A stretch of 64,000 bases of DNA from Burkholderiaceae bacterium (GCA_024235915.1 JACKLO010000020.1:50219-114218), one strand, 5' to 3'; shown: positions 35,369 to 44,558, numbered from the stretch's first letter. Notes: a model not told the origin generated them from the sequence alone. A program made the numbers and translations.

Positions 35369-35755
35369 TCAGGTCGCCGTGCGTGCAGGCCACAGCGCCA
35401 CCGTCCAGGTGGCCACTGCCAGCATCAGGCTCAGCATCACCGCTGCGCTGCCCAGGTCCTTGGCGCGGCCGAGCAGCGGGTGGTGCTCCACGCTCAGTGC
35501 GTCGGCCAGCGCCTCCACCGCGGAATTCAGCAGTTCGACGATCCAGACGAACAGCACGCTGGCGATCATCGCCAGCGCGGCCCAGCGGCCCGGCGCCAGG
35601 AACAGCGCGGCGACGATCATCGGCACACCCAGGGCCAGCTCCTGACGGAATGCGGCTTCGTGCTGCACGGCCGCGCGCAGGCCGGCCCAGGAATAGCGTG
35701 CGGCGTTGAGGATGCGGCGCAGGCCGCCGCGGCTCTTGAATTCGGATTCACTCAT
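35369..35755 (-). CDS. dgkA: Diacylglycerol kinase DgkA
   Basis: 128-residue integral membrane kinase with three helices after an N-terminal amphipathic segment. Motifs AARYSWAGLRAAVQHEAAFRQEL (active-site Glu) and VELLNSAVEALAD (second catalytic Glu and Asn) are complete. It phosphorylates diacylglycerol to phosphatidic acid. Its ATG overlaps the sensor kinase stop (ATGA at 35752-35755), placing it in the regulatory operon. EptA, encoded divergently, releases diacylglycerol when it uses phosphatidylethanolamine, so DgkA plausibly recycles that product. Confidence 0.92.
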   Translation of the reverse strand: MSESEFKSRGGLRRILNAARYSWAGLRAAVQHEAAFRQELALGVPMIVAALFLAPGRWAALAMIASVLFVWIVELLNSAVEALADALSVEHHPLLGRAKDLGSAAVMLSLMLAVATWTVALWPARTAT

Positions 35756-37041
35756 GCGGAGATCGGCCCGGGGTTGAGGTTGAGGCGCGCGATGAAGCCG
35801 TGTTCGCTGTCCGGCAGTTCCAGTCGGCCGCCATGGGCGCGCGCCACCAGATGGGCCAGCACCAGGCCAAGGCCCGACGACGCCCCGCGGTCGCCGGCCT
35901 CGCCCGATTCGAGCGCCTGCCGCAGCACGGCTCGCCGCTCGGCGTCGACGCCAGGCCCATCGTCGGCCACTTCGACGATGCCTGGCGCTGCCAGTCGCAC
36001 CTGCACTTCGTGGGCCCCATGACGCACGGCGTTGTCGAGCAGGTTCATCAGGGCTGCGGCGAGCAGGTCAGCGTCGGCCAGCACTTCGGCATCGGGGGCG
36101 ACGGTGATGACCAGCCCGTCCACGGGCAGGCGGGCCAGCAGGGCGTCCAGCCGCAACGGCGCCCGCTGCAGCTCGACGCCGCTGCGGAACAGCGTCAACA
36201 GCGCCGCGACCACCCGCTGCAGCCGGCCAGCGGCGGCGCGCACGCGCTGCAGGCGAGGCTGCAGGGTTTCGGGTGCTTCGCGCAGCGCCACCGCGAGTTG
36301 GGCGTCGATGCCGGCCAGTGGCGTGCGCAGCGCATGGGCGGCATGCGCGCTGAAGGCACGCTCCTGCGCCAGCCGGCGGCCCAGCTGGGCCGCCAGCAGG
36401 TCGACGGCCTGGTGCACCGGCTGCAGCTCCAGACGTTCCGCCGCGCCCAGCGTGGCCCCCGGAGCCAGCAGGTCGTGCCCGCGCAGGCGCGCGCCCAGAC
36501 GCTGCAACGGCTCCAGTTCACCGGCAACGCGCACGCGCAGCCACAGGTGCGAAAGCAGTGCGATGGCCAGCGTGGCCAGGGCCGCCTGCATCACGATTTC
36601 CAGCGTGGCCTCGATCTGCTCCTCCCGCGATTGCGCCACGTAGAGCATGCGGCCATCGCGGCCGATGGCGGTGCCGAAGACGCGCCAGCCCGGGCGGTCG
36701 GCGAAGCCGGCACAGGGCGTCGCGCTCAGCGCCGAGCCCGGCGCGCGCGACGAACGTTGCACCACACGCGCCTGCCCATCGGGCCCATGTTCGACGACCT
36801 GCCAGGCGTATCGGTTGCTGGCGCGGTCAACGATCCCGTCACCAGCGCCATGCGGCACCTCGTGCGCCAGGTGCGGCCGCATGGCCTCGGCGGCACCTTG
36901 CAGCGTGTCGTCCAGCAGTTCGTCCACCTCGTGACGCACGGCCAGCCAGACGGCCAGCGAGACCGCGATGCTGGAGGCCAGGGCGGCGGCCAGCAGGGTC
37001 CAGGCCAGGCGCCGGGCGATGGAAGGCAGGGTGGGGGCCAT
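35752..37041 (-). CDS. Sensor histidine kinase (PmrB/QseC-like)
   Basis: 429-residue kinase with helix 1 (about 12-36), a periplasmic region (about 37-148), helix 2 (about 149-170) and HisKA with His236 in HAAHALRTPLAG. The HATPase domain is short (N box LMNLLDNAVRHG, G1 VADDGPGVD, G2 GASSGLGLVL). It is cognate to the adjacent regulator, 51 bases upstream. A role in sensing cationic peptides, metal ions or envelope state is inferred from the divergent eptA; the periplasmic domain shows no clear metal motif. Confidence 0.9.
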   Translation of the reverse strand: MAPTLPSIARRLAWTLLAAALASSIAVSLAVWLAVRHEVDELLDDTLQGAAEAMRPHLAHEVPHGAGDGIVDRASNRYAWQVVEHGPDGQARVVQRSSRAPGSALSATPCAGFADRPGWRVFGTAIGRDGRMLYVAQSREEQIEATLEIVMQAALATLAIALLSHLWLRVRVAGELEPLQRLGARLRGHDLLAPGATLGAAERLELQPVHQAVDLLAAQLGRRLAQERAFSAHAAHALRTPLAGIDAQLAVALREAPETLQPRLQRVRAAAGRLQRVVAALLTLFRSGVELQRAPLRLDALLARLPVDGLVITVAPDAEVLADADLLAAALMNLLDNAVRHGAHEVQVRLAAPGIVEVADDGPGVDAERRAVLRQALESGEAGDRGASSGLGLVLAHLVARAHGGRLELPDSEHGFIARLNLNPGPISA

Positions 37042-37092
37042 GGGGCAGAGGAACGGCAGGAACGCGGTCGCGTGTGGGCAGGCGTCAGTCGG

Positions 37093-37749
37093 TCATCCTG
37101 CGGCAATGCGGTAGCCCAGGCCGCGCACGGTCTCGATCAGCGTGCGTCCGAGCTTGCGCCGCAGCGCCGAGACATGGACCTCCAGCGCATTGCTGGCCAG
37201 CTCGGCCTCGAAGCCCAGGACCAGGCGTTCGAGGTCGGTCTTGGGCACGATGCGCCCGGCGCGCAACACCAGAGCCTCCAGCACGGCCCATTCGCGCGCC
37301 GTGAGTTCTGCCCGCTCGCCGTTCAGCCAGGCGGCCTTGGCACCGACGTCGACCTCGACGTCACCGAATCGCTGGCGCGCGGCGGCCGCCCCAGCGAGGC
37401 GACGGCTGACTGCGCGCAGCCGTGCCGACAGCTCCTCGGGCGCAAAGGGCTTGACGAGGTAGTCGTCGGCGCCGGCATCCAGCCCCTCGATGCGCTCGGC
37501 CAGGCGGTCACGCGCGGTCAGCATCAGCGCCGGCGTGCTGTCACCGCGGGCGCGCCGGTGGCGCAGCCACTGCAGGCCGGACCCGTCGGGCAATTGCCAG
37601 TCCACGAGCAGCACGTCGAAGGGCTCGCCCCGGCGTGCATCCACCGCGGCCAGGTTGCGGCACCAGTCCACCACGTGGCCTTCGGCGCGCAGGTAGTCGG
37701 CCAGGCCCTCGCCGAGAATGTCATCGTCTTCGATCAGCAGCAGTCGCAT
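37093..37749 (-). CDS. OmpR-family response regulator (PmrA/QseB-like)
   Basis: 218-residue regulator: receiver domain (about 1-115, EDDD at 7-10, Asp50 in LLVDWQLPDGSG, Lys in LVKPFAPEE) and winged helix (about 122-216, ending TVRGLGYRI). The ATG at 37749 is chosen because homologues begin MRLLLIEDDDILGEG; an upstream in-frame start would add unrelated residues. Divergent eptA has an 11-bp-period CTTCAG repeat in the shared intergenic region, the likely binding site. Confidence 0.92.
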   Translation of the reverse strand: MRLLLIEDDDILGEGLADYLRAEGHVVDWCRNLAAVDARRGEPFDVLLVDWQLPDGSGLQWLRHRRARGDSTPALMLTARDRLAERIEGLDAGADDYLVKPFAPEELSARLRAVSRRLAGAAAARQRFGDVEVDVGAKAAWLNGERAELTAREWAVLEALVLRAGRIVPKTDLERLVLGFEAELASNALEVHVSALRRKLGRTLIETVRGLGYRIAAG

Positions 37750-37856
37750 CGGAGGACCGGATTCCAGGGTGCCGCAGGGCAGGTTGTCTGGCAGCGTGAG
37801 CACGGATTGGACACCGCTGCGGTGCCGGAACGCTATCACCCCGTGGCGACCCCAGG

Positions 37857-37873
37857 CTTCAGCCCGGCTTCAG
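37857..37873 (+). promoter_or_regulatory. PmrA/QseB-like direct repeat before eptA
   Basis: CTTCAG (37857-37862), five bases, CTTCAG (37868-37873), 38 bases before the eptA ATG. The 11-bp period is identical to that of the repeat before the cytochrome operon (29152-29168). TGCAAT (37884-37889) is a possible -10. Confidence 0.55.
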
Positions 37874-37910
37874 TGGCGTCCAATGCAATCCTTTTGTGTC
37901 TGCGTCCGCC

Positions 37911-39581
37911 ATGCCCCGTTCCCTGTCCGCCCCGCGTTTCCAGGCCACCGTCGAGCAGGTGGTGGCGGTGGCCAGCCTGTTCTGGGTGCTTTCGGCCAAT
38001 TCGCTCTTCTTCGGCGCGGCGCTGCAGGGGCGGTCGCTGTCGCTGCCGGGCACCTGGGGCTTTGGTGCCGGCCTGGCCGTGCTGCTGTTCGGCCTGCACT
38101 TCCTGCTGCTGTCGCTGGTGGCCAACCGCTGGACGGTGAAGCCGCTGGTCGCGGTGCTGCTGGTGGCCTCGGCAGCGGGTTCCTGGTTCATGCAGGCCTA
38201 CGGCATCTACCTGGACCCGACCATGGTGCGCAACGTGCTGCGCACCGACGTGGCCGAGGCCCGTGAGCTTTGGTCGCTGGACCTGCTCGTGCACATGGCC
38301 CTCTACGCCGGCCTGCCGCTGGCCCTGTTGTGGCGCGTGCACATCGTGGCCCGTCCCTGGGGGCGCGCGGCGCTGCGGCGCGGCGTGGCCCTGCTGCTGG
38401 CCGTGGGCTTGCTGGGTGGCGTGCTGGTGGCGCTGTTCCAGCCGCTGGCGTCGCTGATGCGCAACCACAAGGAGATGCGCTACCTGATCACGCCGGCCAA
38501 CCTGGTGTGGTCCACCGGCGCCGTGCTGGCGCGTGACGCCCGAGGCGCCGCACAGCCGCGCCAGGCCCTGGGCACCGACGCGGTGCTGGTGGCCGACGGC
38601 AGCCCGCGCCCGCGCGTGCTGGTGCTGGTGGTGGGCGAGACGGCGCGTGCCGCGAACTGGGGCCTCTCGGGTTATGCCCGCCAGACCACCCCCGAACTGG
38701 CCCGCCTGCCGGTGCTGAATTTTTCGCAGGTGACCAGCTGCGGCACCAACACCGAGACCTCGCTGCCCTGCATGTTCGCGCCGGTGGGCCGGCGCGACTA
38801 CGACGAGGGCCGCATCCGTGGCACCGAATCGCTGCTGCACCTGCTGGCACGGGCCGGCGTGGACGTGCACTGGCGGGACAACCAGTCCGGCTGCAAGGGC
38901 GTGTGCGACGGCCTGCCGCAGGACACCGTGGCCGGGCTGAACCCGCCCGGGCTCTGTGACAGCGGCCGCTGCCTGGACGAAGGCCTGCTGGCCGGCCTGG
39001 ACCAGCGGCTGACGCGGGTGGCTGGCCAAGGGGGCACGCACGTCTGGGTGCTGCACATGCTGGGCAACCACGGCCCCTCGTACTTCCGCCGCTACCCGCC
39101 GGCCTTCGCCCGCTTTCAGCCCGCCTGCGAGAGCGACGACCTGCGCACCTGCAGCACAGAGCAGATCGTCAACGCCTACGACAACGCGCTGCTCTACACC
39201 GACCATGTGGTCGGCAGCCTCGTGACCACGCTGCAGGCCCATGCGGCGCAGGTGGACAGCACGATGATCTATGTCTCCGACCACGGTGAATCGTTGGGTG
39301 AGAAGGGCCTGTACCTGCACGGCATCCCCTACGCCATCGCGCCCGACGAACAGACCCGGGTGCCGATGGTGATGTGGTGGTCCGACGGGCTGGCGCAGCG
39401 TGAAGGGCTGGATGCCGCCTGCCTGCGCCAGCGGGCCGCGCAGCCGGTGGCGCACGACCACCTGTTCCACACGGTGCTCGGCCTGCTGGACGTGAACACC
39501 CAGGTGCATGAGGCCGACTGGGACCTGACCGCAGGCTGCCGCAAGTCGCCCGCAGCGGCCCAGGCCGCGAGCCGGCCGTGA
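37911..39581 (+). CDS. eptA: Phosphoethanolamine transferase EptA-like
   Basis: 556-residue inner-membrane enzyme with five N-terminal helices (to about 175) and a periplasmic sulfatase-fold domain. Key segments: VLVVGETARAANWGLSGY (metal-binding Glu), SCGTNTETSLPCMF (nucleophile Thr), HMLGNHGPSYFRRYP and YVSDHGESLGEKGLYLHG (zinc ligands). It transfers phosphoethanolamine from phosphatidylethanolamine to lipid A, lowering negative charge and polymyxin binding. The GTG at 37896 would add five residues; the ATG is preferred. A PAP2 gene overlaps its stop. Confidence 0.92.
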   Translation: MPRSLSAPRFQATVEQVVAVASLFWVLSANSLFFGAALQGRSLSLPGTWGFGAGLAVLLFGLHFLLLSLVANRWTVKPLVAVLLVASAAGSWFMQAYGIYLDPTMVRNVLRTDVAEARELWSLDLLVHMALYAGLPLALLWRVHIVARPWGRAALRRGVALLLAVGLLGGVLVALFQPLASLMRNHKEMRYLITPANLVWSTGAVLARDARGAAQPRQALGTDAVLVADGSPRPRVLVLVVGETARAANWGLSGYARQTTPELARLPVLNFSQVTSCGTNTETSLPCMFAPVGRRDYDEGRIRGTESLLHLLARAGVDVHWRDNQSGCKGVCDGLPQDTVAGLNPPGLCDSGRCLDEGLLAGLDQRLTRVAGQGGTHVWVLHMLGNHGPSYFRRYPPAFARFQPACESDDLRTCSTEQIVNAYDNALLYTDHVVGSLVTTLQAHAAQVDSTMIYVSDHGESLGEKGLYLHGIPYAIAPDEQTRVPMVMWWSDGLAQREGLDAACLRQRAAQPVAHDHLFHTVLGLLDVNTQVHEADWDLTAGCRKSPAAAQAASRP

Positions 39582-39583
39582 CC

Positions 39584-40303
39584 ATGCTGTCCTGGCGGAC
39601 GGCGCCGCCTGGGCGCCGCGACCTTGTCGTGACCGTGGTGGCGTTGGCGCTGCTGCTGCTGTGGGATTTCTCAGGCGCCGACCTCACCCTGGCCAGGACC
39701 ATCGCCAACGAGTCCGGCTTCCCTTGGCGCAACGCCTGGGTCACGCGCCATCTGCTGCACGATGGCGGCCGCTGGCTGGCCGGTGGTGTGCTGGCCGTGC
39801 TGGTCTGGCGCGCCTGGCGTTGTCCGCCGTCTGACCTGTTGGGGGCGCGCCAGCGCTGGTGGGCTCTGGGCGTGGTGCTGCTGAACCTGATCGTGGTGCC
39901 CACCTTCAAGCGCTTCAGTGACACCAGCTGCCCCTGGGAGCTGGCGGAGTTTGGCGGCAGCGCGCGCTTCGTGTCGCACTGGTCCTGGGGTGTGCTGGAC
40001 GGCGGGTCGGGGCACTGCTTCCCCTCCGGCCACGCCGTGGCGGCGTTCTGCTTCCTGGCGCTGTACTTTGCCTGGCGTGACGCCTCACCGGTGGTGGCGC
40101 GGCGCTGGCTGTGGGCGGTGCTGACGGCCGGTGCCTTGTTCGGCGCGGCGCAGGTGCTGCGCGGCGCGCATTACGTCAGCCACGCGGCCTGGTCGGCCTG
40201 GATCTGCTGGACGCTGTCGGCGGCGGTGGACGCGGTCAGGCGCCGTCGGTCTCGTCGACCGTCGCCGGCCCGTCCAGCGGCGGAACCCGGCAGCCCGGCT
40301 TGA
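39584..40303 (+). CDS. PAP2-family membrane phosphatase
   Basis: 239-residue membrane phosphatase with about six helices. Recognisable motifs are KRFSDTSCPWEL (first, variant), CFPSGHAVAAF (second) and LRGAHYVSHAAWSAW (third, with His but no obvious following Asp). Members next to eptA/mcr genes act on lipid phosphates such as lipid A or undecaprenyl pyrophosphate. A GTG at 39578 overlapping the eptA stop is an alternative start. Its last 68 bases overlap the convergent glycosyltransferase gene. Confidence 0.85.
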   Translation: MLSWRTAPPGRRDLVVTVVALALLLLWDFSGADLTLARTIANESGFPWRNAWVTRHLLHDGGRWLAGGVLAVLVWRAWRCPPSDLLGARQRWWALGVVLLNLIVVPTFKRFSDTSCPWELAEFGGSARFVSHWSWGVLDGGSGHCFPSGHAVAAFCFLALYFAWRDASPVVARRWLWAVLTAGALFGAAQVLRGAHYVSHAAWSAWICWTLSAAVDAVRRRRSRRPSPARPAAEPGSPA

Positions 40304-41960
40304 CGGCGTCGAGCTGGAACATCACCCAGCGCCAGCGGTTGGCAAAGCCGGCCAGCGTCACGCGGGTGTCGTCCAGGCAGGTCTGTACCGCGTCGTGGCG
40401 GGCAAACAGCCAACGGTTTGCGGGGTCACCACGCAGCCAGTCCACGCCGCGCTGGAACTGAACGTCCGGCGCCTGCCGGAAGCCGAAATCGTGCAGCGGC
40501 CGCGGCGACATCAGCAGGTTCTGCTCCTTCCACACCACCATGCCGACCTCGCCTTGCGGGCCGGCGATGCGGTCCACGACCTGCATCACCTCGGCCGACG
40601 TCACGCTGTGGTTGGCCAGCGGGGCGACGCCCACGCCCCAGACGATCCAGAAGCCGGCCAGGCCGGCCAGCAGCGCATGAACGCCGCGCCGCGCCCTGAA
40701 AACGGCCGCCCAGACCAGGAAGCCGGCGCCCGCCGCGGCCAGCCACAGGAAGATGGGCTGCAACTCGCCCGCGTGCAATCCGCGCTCCAGCATCGTGGCC
40801 TGCAGCCTGGCCCAGCGGCCTGACAGCGCCCAAGCGGCGGCCGCGCTGAACGCGATGCCAAAACCCAGTGCCGCAACCAGCCCCGTGCGCCGCAGCCACG
40901 CCGCGTTTTCGATGCGCAGCAAGGTCGGCGCCAGCGCCACCGACAGCATCGGCAGCATGGGCAACACATAGACCTCACGCTTGCCGCCCGCCATGCTGAA
41001 GAACAGGAACACCAGCGCGCACCAGCCCAGCAGCACCGCCAGCCGGCCATCGCGGGCACGCCAGCCGGCACAGGCGTCACGGGCGCCGGCGCCGTAGGCC
41101 AGCGACAGCGGGAAGAAGTGCAGCAGCAGCACCGGGATGAAGTACCACCAGCCCTTGCCGTAGTGCCCGCCGACCTGGCCCGCGTAGCGCCGCGCCGTCT
41201 GGTCGAACAGGATGTTGCGCATGTAGTCCAGGTATTCCGGTTCGCCACGCCACAGCGCGGCGCCCACCATCGGCACCAGCCACAGCGCGATGGCGGCCAG
41301 GAAGGCCGGCAGGCCTGCCGCCCAGCGCCAGCCGTCGCCCTGGGTGTGCAGCAAGCCCTGCCAGCCGGCGCGCCGCGCCAGCACGTAGGGCAGCAGCATC
41401 AGCAGCGCGATCACGCCCACGCCCTTGGTGATGACGCCCAGGCCGGCGGCGAAGCAGCCGATCCAGTACCAGCGCCAGGCCGGCCCCAGCAGCAGGTGGC
41501 GCGCCAGCGCGTAGCAGGCCAGCGTGATCTCGAAGCTGACCAGCGGGTCGATCTGTGCGCGCTTGAACTGGAAGCTGAACATCAGCGCCGACAGCACACC
41601 CACCGCGGCCAGCAGGCCGGCACGCGGGCTCCACAGGCGTCGGGCCAGGTCCCAAACCAGCACCAGCGTGCCCAGGCCGGCCAGCAGCGACGGCAGCAGG
41701 AAGGCCACGCGCCAGTCGCGCACCAGGGTGTAGCTGGCCGCCTGCAGCCACATCAGCATCGGCGGCTTGTCGGGGTAGAGCTCGCTGCCGCGGCGCGGGA
41801 ACAGCCAGTCGCCGCTCTCCACCATGGTCTTGGCCACGAGCGCAAAACGCGGCTCGTCCGAGGGCCAGGGGTCGCGCAGGCCGATGCCGGCGCCGAGCAC
41901 GAGCAGGGCGGCCAGCAGCAGCCAGCCCAGCGCGCGGCGATCGGCAGCGGTGGTGCTCAC
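40236..41960 (-). CDS. GT39-family (ArnT-like) membrane glycosyltransferase
   Basis: 574-residue polytopic enzyme with around a dozen helices. The N-terminal acidic motif DPWPSDEPRFALVAKTM (about 30-46) and YPDKPPMLMWLQAASY (about 62-77) match ArnT/PMT-like transferases that use undecaprenyl-phosphate sugars. The start is a GTG at 41960, seven bases after the LAB_N stop. Together with the small LAB_N protein and the GT2 gene it forms a set able to make, flip and transfer a lipid-linked sugar, perhaps to lipid A. The sugar is unknown; no arnA or arnB is present here. Confidence 0.85.
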   Translation of the reverse strand: MSTTAADRRALGWLLLAALLVLGAGIGLRDPWPSDEPRFALVAKTMVESGDWLFPRRGSELYPDKPPMLMWLQAASYTLVRDWRVAFLLPSLLAGLGTLVLVWDLARRLWSPRAGLLAAVGVLSALMFSFQFKRAQIDPLVSFEITLACYALARHLLLGPAWRWYWIGCFAAGLGVITKGVGVIALLMLLPYVLARRAGWQGLLHTQGDGWRWAAGLPAFLAAIALWLVPMVGAALWRGEPEYLDYMRNILFDQTARRYAGQVGGHYGKGWWYFIPVLLLHFFPLSLAYGAGARDACAGWRARDGRLAVLLGWCALVFLFFSMAGGKREVYVLPMLPMLSVALAPTLLRIENAAWLRRTGLVAALGFGIAFSAAAAWALSGRWARLQATMLERGLHAGELQPIFLWLAAAGAGFLVWAAVFRARRGVHALLAGLAGFWIVWGVGVAPLANHSVTSAEVMQVVDRIAGPQGEVGMVVWKEQNLLMSPRPLHDFGFRQAPDVQFQRGVDWLRGDPANRWLFARHDAVQTCLDDTRVTLAGFANRWRWVMFQLDAVKPGCRVPPLDGPATVDETDGA

Positions 41961-41967
41961 CGGATGT

Positions 41968-42255
41968 TCACTCGCCGGGCGCCGACTGCTTGCGCTCGTG
42001 CCGCAGCAGCTGCAGGTTGCGCGCGTAGATGAACAGGCCGGCCGCCTGGCCGACGATGAAGACCGGGTCCTGGCGGTGGATGGCGTAGGCCAGCAGCGTG
42101 GCACCGCCGGCGACGCTGAAGTACCAGAAGGCCTTGGGGATCACGCTCTTCTTGATCTTCTCGCTGCTCAGCCATTGCACGATGAAACGCGCCGAGAACA
42201 GCGCCTGGCCGAGAAAACCCACGGCCAGCCAGCCGCCGTCGATGTCGAAGTTCAT
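41968..42255 (-). CDS. LAB_N domain small membrane protein
   Basis: 95-residue protein with three helices matching the N-terminal domain of some lipid-A-disaccharide synthases (LAB_N): GQALFSARFIVQWLSSEKIKKSVIPKAFWYFS and FIVGQAAGLFIYARNLQLL. Stand-alone forms occur between GT2 and GT39 genes, as here, and are often compared with the ArnE/ArnF flippase. A role in moving the lipid-linked sugar is inference. Confidence 0.85.
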   Translation of the reverse strand: MNFDIDGGWLAVGFLGQALFSARFIVQWLSSEKIKKSVIPKAFWYFSVAGGATLLAYAIHRQDPVFIVGQAAGLFIYARNLQLLRHERKQSAPGE

Positions 42256-42307
42256 GGGAATCCTTCAGACGCGGATCAGCCTCGGATCAAAGGCGGAAAG
42301 CCGCAGG

Positions 42308-43045
42308 TCAGCCGCTGATGCGTTCGGCCACGGGCACCTTGGCGCGCCGCTGCAGCCACATCACGCCGCACAGGTCCACCAGGCCCACCCACAGGCGGTT
42401 GTGCACACCGTAGTGAGACTTGCCCATGGTGCGAGGCCGGTGCGCCACCGGCACCGATTCGGTCCGCCCGCCGGCACGGCGGAACAGCGCCGGCATGAAG
42501 CGGTGCAGGTGGTCGAACCAGGGCAGGGCCAGGAAGTCTTCGCGCGCGAAGACCTTGAGCCCGCAGCCGGTGTCGGGCGTGGCATCGCCCAGCAAGGTGG
42601 AGCGCACGCCGTTGGCGATGCGCGAGCTGAGCTTGCGCAGCGCCGTGTCCTGCCGCTTGTTGCGCCAGCCGGCGATCAGCACCGGCCCGCGGCCCGTGCC
42701 CTGCAGCGCATGCCAACGCCGGGCCATGGCGGGGATGTCGGCCGGCGCGTTCTGGCCGTCACCATCGAGCGTGGCGATCAGCGCGCCGCGCGCGGCGCGC
42801 ACGCCGGTGAGCAGGGCGGCACTCTGGCCGCAGTTGTTGCGGTGGGCCATCACCGTCAGCCAGGGGCGGGTGCGGGCCAGGTCCTGCAGCACCGCCAGCG
42901 TGTCGTCGCTGCTCAGGTCGTCGACGAAGACGGCCTCGAAAGCGCCGAACTCGGCCACGCAAGGGGCCAGCGCCGCCTCGATCTCGGCCACCAGCGGTGG
43001 CACGTTGGGCGATTCGTTGTGAACGGGAACGACGACGGAGATCAC
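42308..43045 (-). CDS. GT2-family glycosyltransferase (ArnC/DPM-like)
   Basis: 245-residue soluble transferase with the GT-A pattern: VVVPVHNESPNVPPLVAEI at the N-terminus, AVFVDDLSSDDT, then IATLDGDGQNAP (metal-binding Asp pair). The acceptor region includes DTGCGLKVFARE and RPRTMGKSHYGVHNR. It resembles dolichyl-phosphate mannose synthase or ArnC but lacks C-terminal membrane helices except a weak one (about 215-235). It probably loads a sugar on undecaprenyl phosphate for the GT39 enzyme downstream. A CACAAT hexamer lies about 28 bases before its ATG. Confidence 0.88.
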   Translation of the reverse strand: MISVVVPVHNESPNVPPLVAEIEAALAPCVAEFGAFEAVFVDDLSSDDTLAVLQDLARTRPWLTVMAHRNNCGQSAALLTGVRAARGALIATLDGDGQNAPADIPAMARRWHALQGTGRGPVLIAGWRNKRQDTALRKLSSRIANGVRSTLLGDATPDTGCGLKVFAREDFLALPWFDHLHRFMPALFRRAGGRTESVPVAHRPRTMGKSHYGVHNRLWVGLVDLCGVMWLQRRAKVPVAERISG

Positions 43046-43089
43046 GGCAGGTCCGGATTCGGGCGAACCCGGTATTGTGCCGCGCCGAC

Positions 43090-43106
43090 CTGAAGCTGTG
43101 CTTCAG
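43090..43106. terminator. Hairpin at the amidase stop codon
   Basis: CTGAAGC (43090-43096), TGT, GCTTCAG (43100-43106): a perfect 7-bp stem overlapping the end of the amidase gene, upstream of the GT2 gene in the same direction. There is no T-run. It may separate the two transcripts. Confidence 0.45.
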
Positions 43107-44491
43107 CCGTGCAGCGGGGGCGCCAGGGGCAGCGGGTCACGCAGTTGCTCCCACAGCCGCGCCACACGCAGAACGCCGACGTCGTCGTGCCGGTGGCCGA
43201 TGATCTGCAGGCCGATGGGTGCACCGGCGGCCGACATCACGCAGGGCACGCTGATCGCCGGCTGCTCGCTCATGTTGAAGGGCACGGTGAAGGCGATGTG
43301 GTCCATGGCCGTGGCCGGGTCGTTGGTGGGCCCGGCCCATTCGGCGGGGAAACGCGCCACCGGCGCCACCGGCGAGATCAGCACGTCGAATGGTGCCGTG
43401 GCAGCCACGGCCGCGTCGCGGAACGCCCCCATCTGGCTGTAGCCGTGGAAGACCTGGGCGGCATCGAGTTCGGCGCCCTTGGCGATCCAGGTGCGGATGT
43501 ACGGCAGCACCTGCTGCTGACGCTCGGGTGGCAGGGCCTGGAAGTCCAGCCAGGAGCGCATGCGCCAGAAGCGGTCCATGCCGTCGCCCATGGTGCGGTT
43601 GGTGAAAGGGGCCACGGGCTCGACGATGGCACCGGCCGCTTCGAAACGGCGCGCCGCGGCCTGCACCGCCGCCAGGATCTCCGGGTCCACGGGCAGGCCC
43701 CAGCCGGCGTCCAGCCACAGGCCGATGCGCAGGCCCTTGGCGTTGGCAGGGCCTGCAGCCCAGTCCAATGATTGCCAGGGCAGGCTCATGGTGTCGCGCG
43801 CATCGGGCAGCGACAGCACGGCCATCATGCGCGCGGCGTCGTCCACCGTGCGCGTCATGGGCCCGGCGGCGCGGCCGGCGTAGGGCGGATGGATGGGCAC
43901 ACGCCCCAGGCTGGGCTTGAGGCCGACCACGCCGCACCACGAGGCCGGCAGGCGGATGGAGCCGCCGATGTCGGTGCCGATGTGCAGCGGCCCGTAGCCG
44001 GCCGCGGCGGCCGCCCCGGCGCCGGCGCTGCTGCCGCCGGGGTTGGTGGCCGGGTCCCACGGGTTGCGCGCCAGGGCGTGGAAGCTGGACAGGCCCGAGG
44101 ACAGCATGCCCCAGTCGGGCATCGTGGTCTTGGCCACCAGCACCGCGCCGGCTTCCTTCAGCCGCGCGGCCGGTGGCGCGTCCACGGTGGCTGGGCTCAG
44201 CACCGTGGCGGCCGTGCCCAGCGGCACCGCCAGGCCTTCGGTGGCGATGTTCTCCTTGATCGTGCACGGCACGCCGTCCAGTGCCCGCGCCGTGCCGTCG
44301 CGCCAGCGGACTTCCGACGCGCGGGCCTGTGCCAGCACGCGCTCGGGCTCAAAGGCCCAGAGTGCATGCAGCACCGGCTCCCAGCGTTCGATGTGCACGA
44401 TCAGGTCGCGCGCGACATCCACCGGCGACAGGCGGCCGCTGCGGTACTGGTCGAGCATCTCGCTCGTGGACAGGGCGTGGAGGGCGGTCAT
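43103..44491 (-). CDS. Amidase (amidase signature family)
   Basis: 462-residue hydrolase with the full Ser-cisSer-Lys triad: Lys in VPCTIKENIATEG (about 82), cis-Ser in NPGGSSAGAGAAAAAG (about 154) and nucleophile Ser in GTDIGGSIRLPA (about 178). It would hydrolyse an amide; the substrate is unknown. It lies downstream of a peptide-type ABC transporter gene set in the same direction, separated by repeat copy C, so it may process an imported amide or peptide. Confidence 0.9.
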   Translation of the reverse strand: MTALHALSTSEMLDQYRSGRLSPVDVARDLIVHIERWEPVLHALWAFEPERVLAQARASEVRWRDGTARALDGVPCTIKENIATEGLAVPLGTAATVLSPATVDAPPAARLKEAGAVLVAKTTMPDWGMLSSGLSSFHALARNPWDPATNPGGSSAGAGAAAAAGYGPLHIGTDIGGSIRLPASWCGVVGLKPSLGRVPIHPPYAGRAAGPMTRTVDDAARMMAVLSLPDARDTMSLPWQSLDWAAGPANAKGLRIGLWLDAGWGLPVDPEILAAVQAAARRFEAAGAIVEPVAPFTNRTMGDGMDRFWRMRSWLDFQALPPERQQQVLPYIRTWIAKGAELDAAQVFHGYSQMGAFRDAAVAATAPFDVLISPVAPVARFPAEWAGPTNDPATAMDHIAFTVPFNMSEQPAISVPCVMSAAGAPIGLQIIGHRHDDVGVLRVARLWEQLRDPLPLAPPLHG

Positions 44492-44558
44492 GTTGGAGGG
44501 GTCAGCTCGGTGGGTGCGGGCAGAGCGGCGGAGGCATTCGAAGTGTTGGGCGGCTCAC

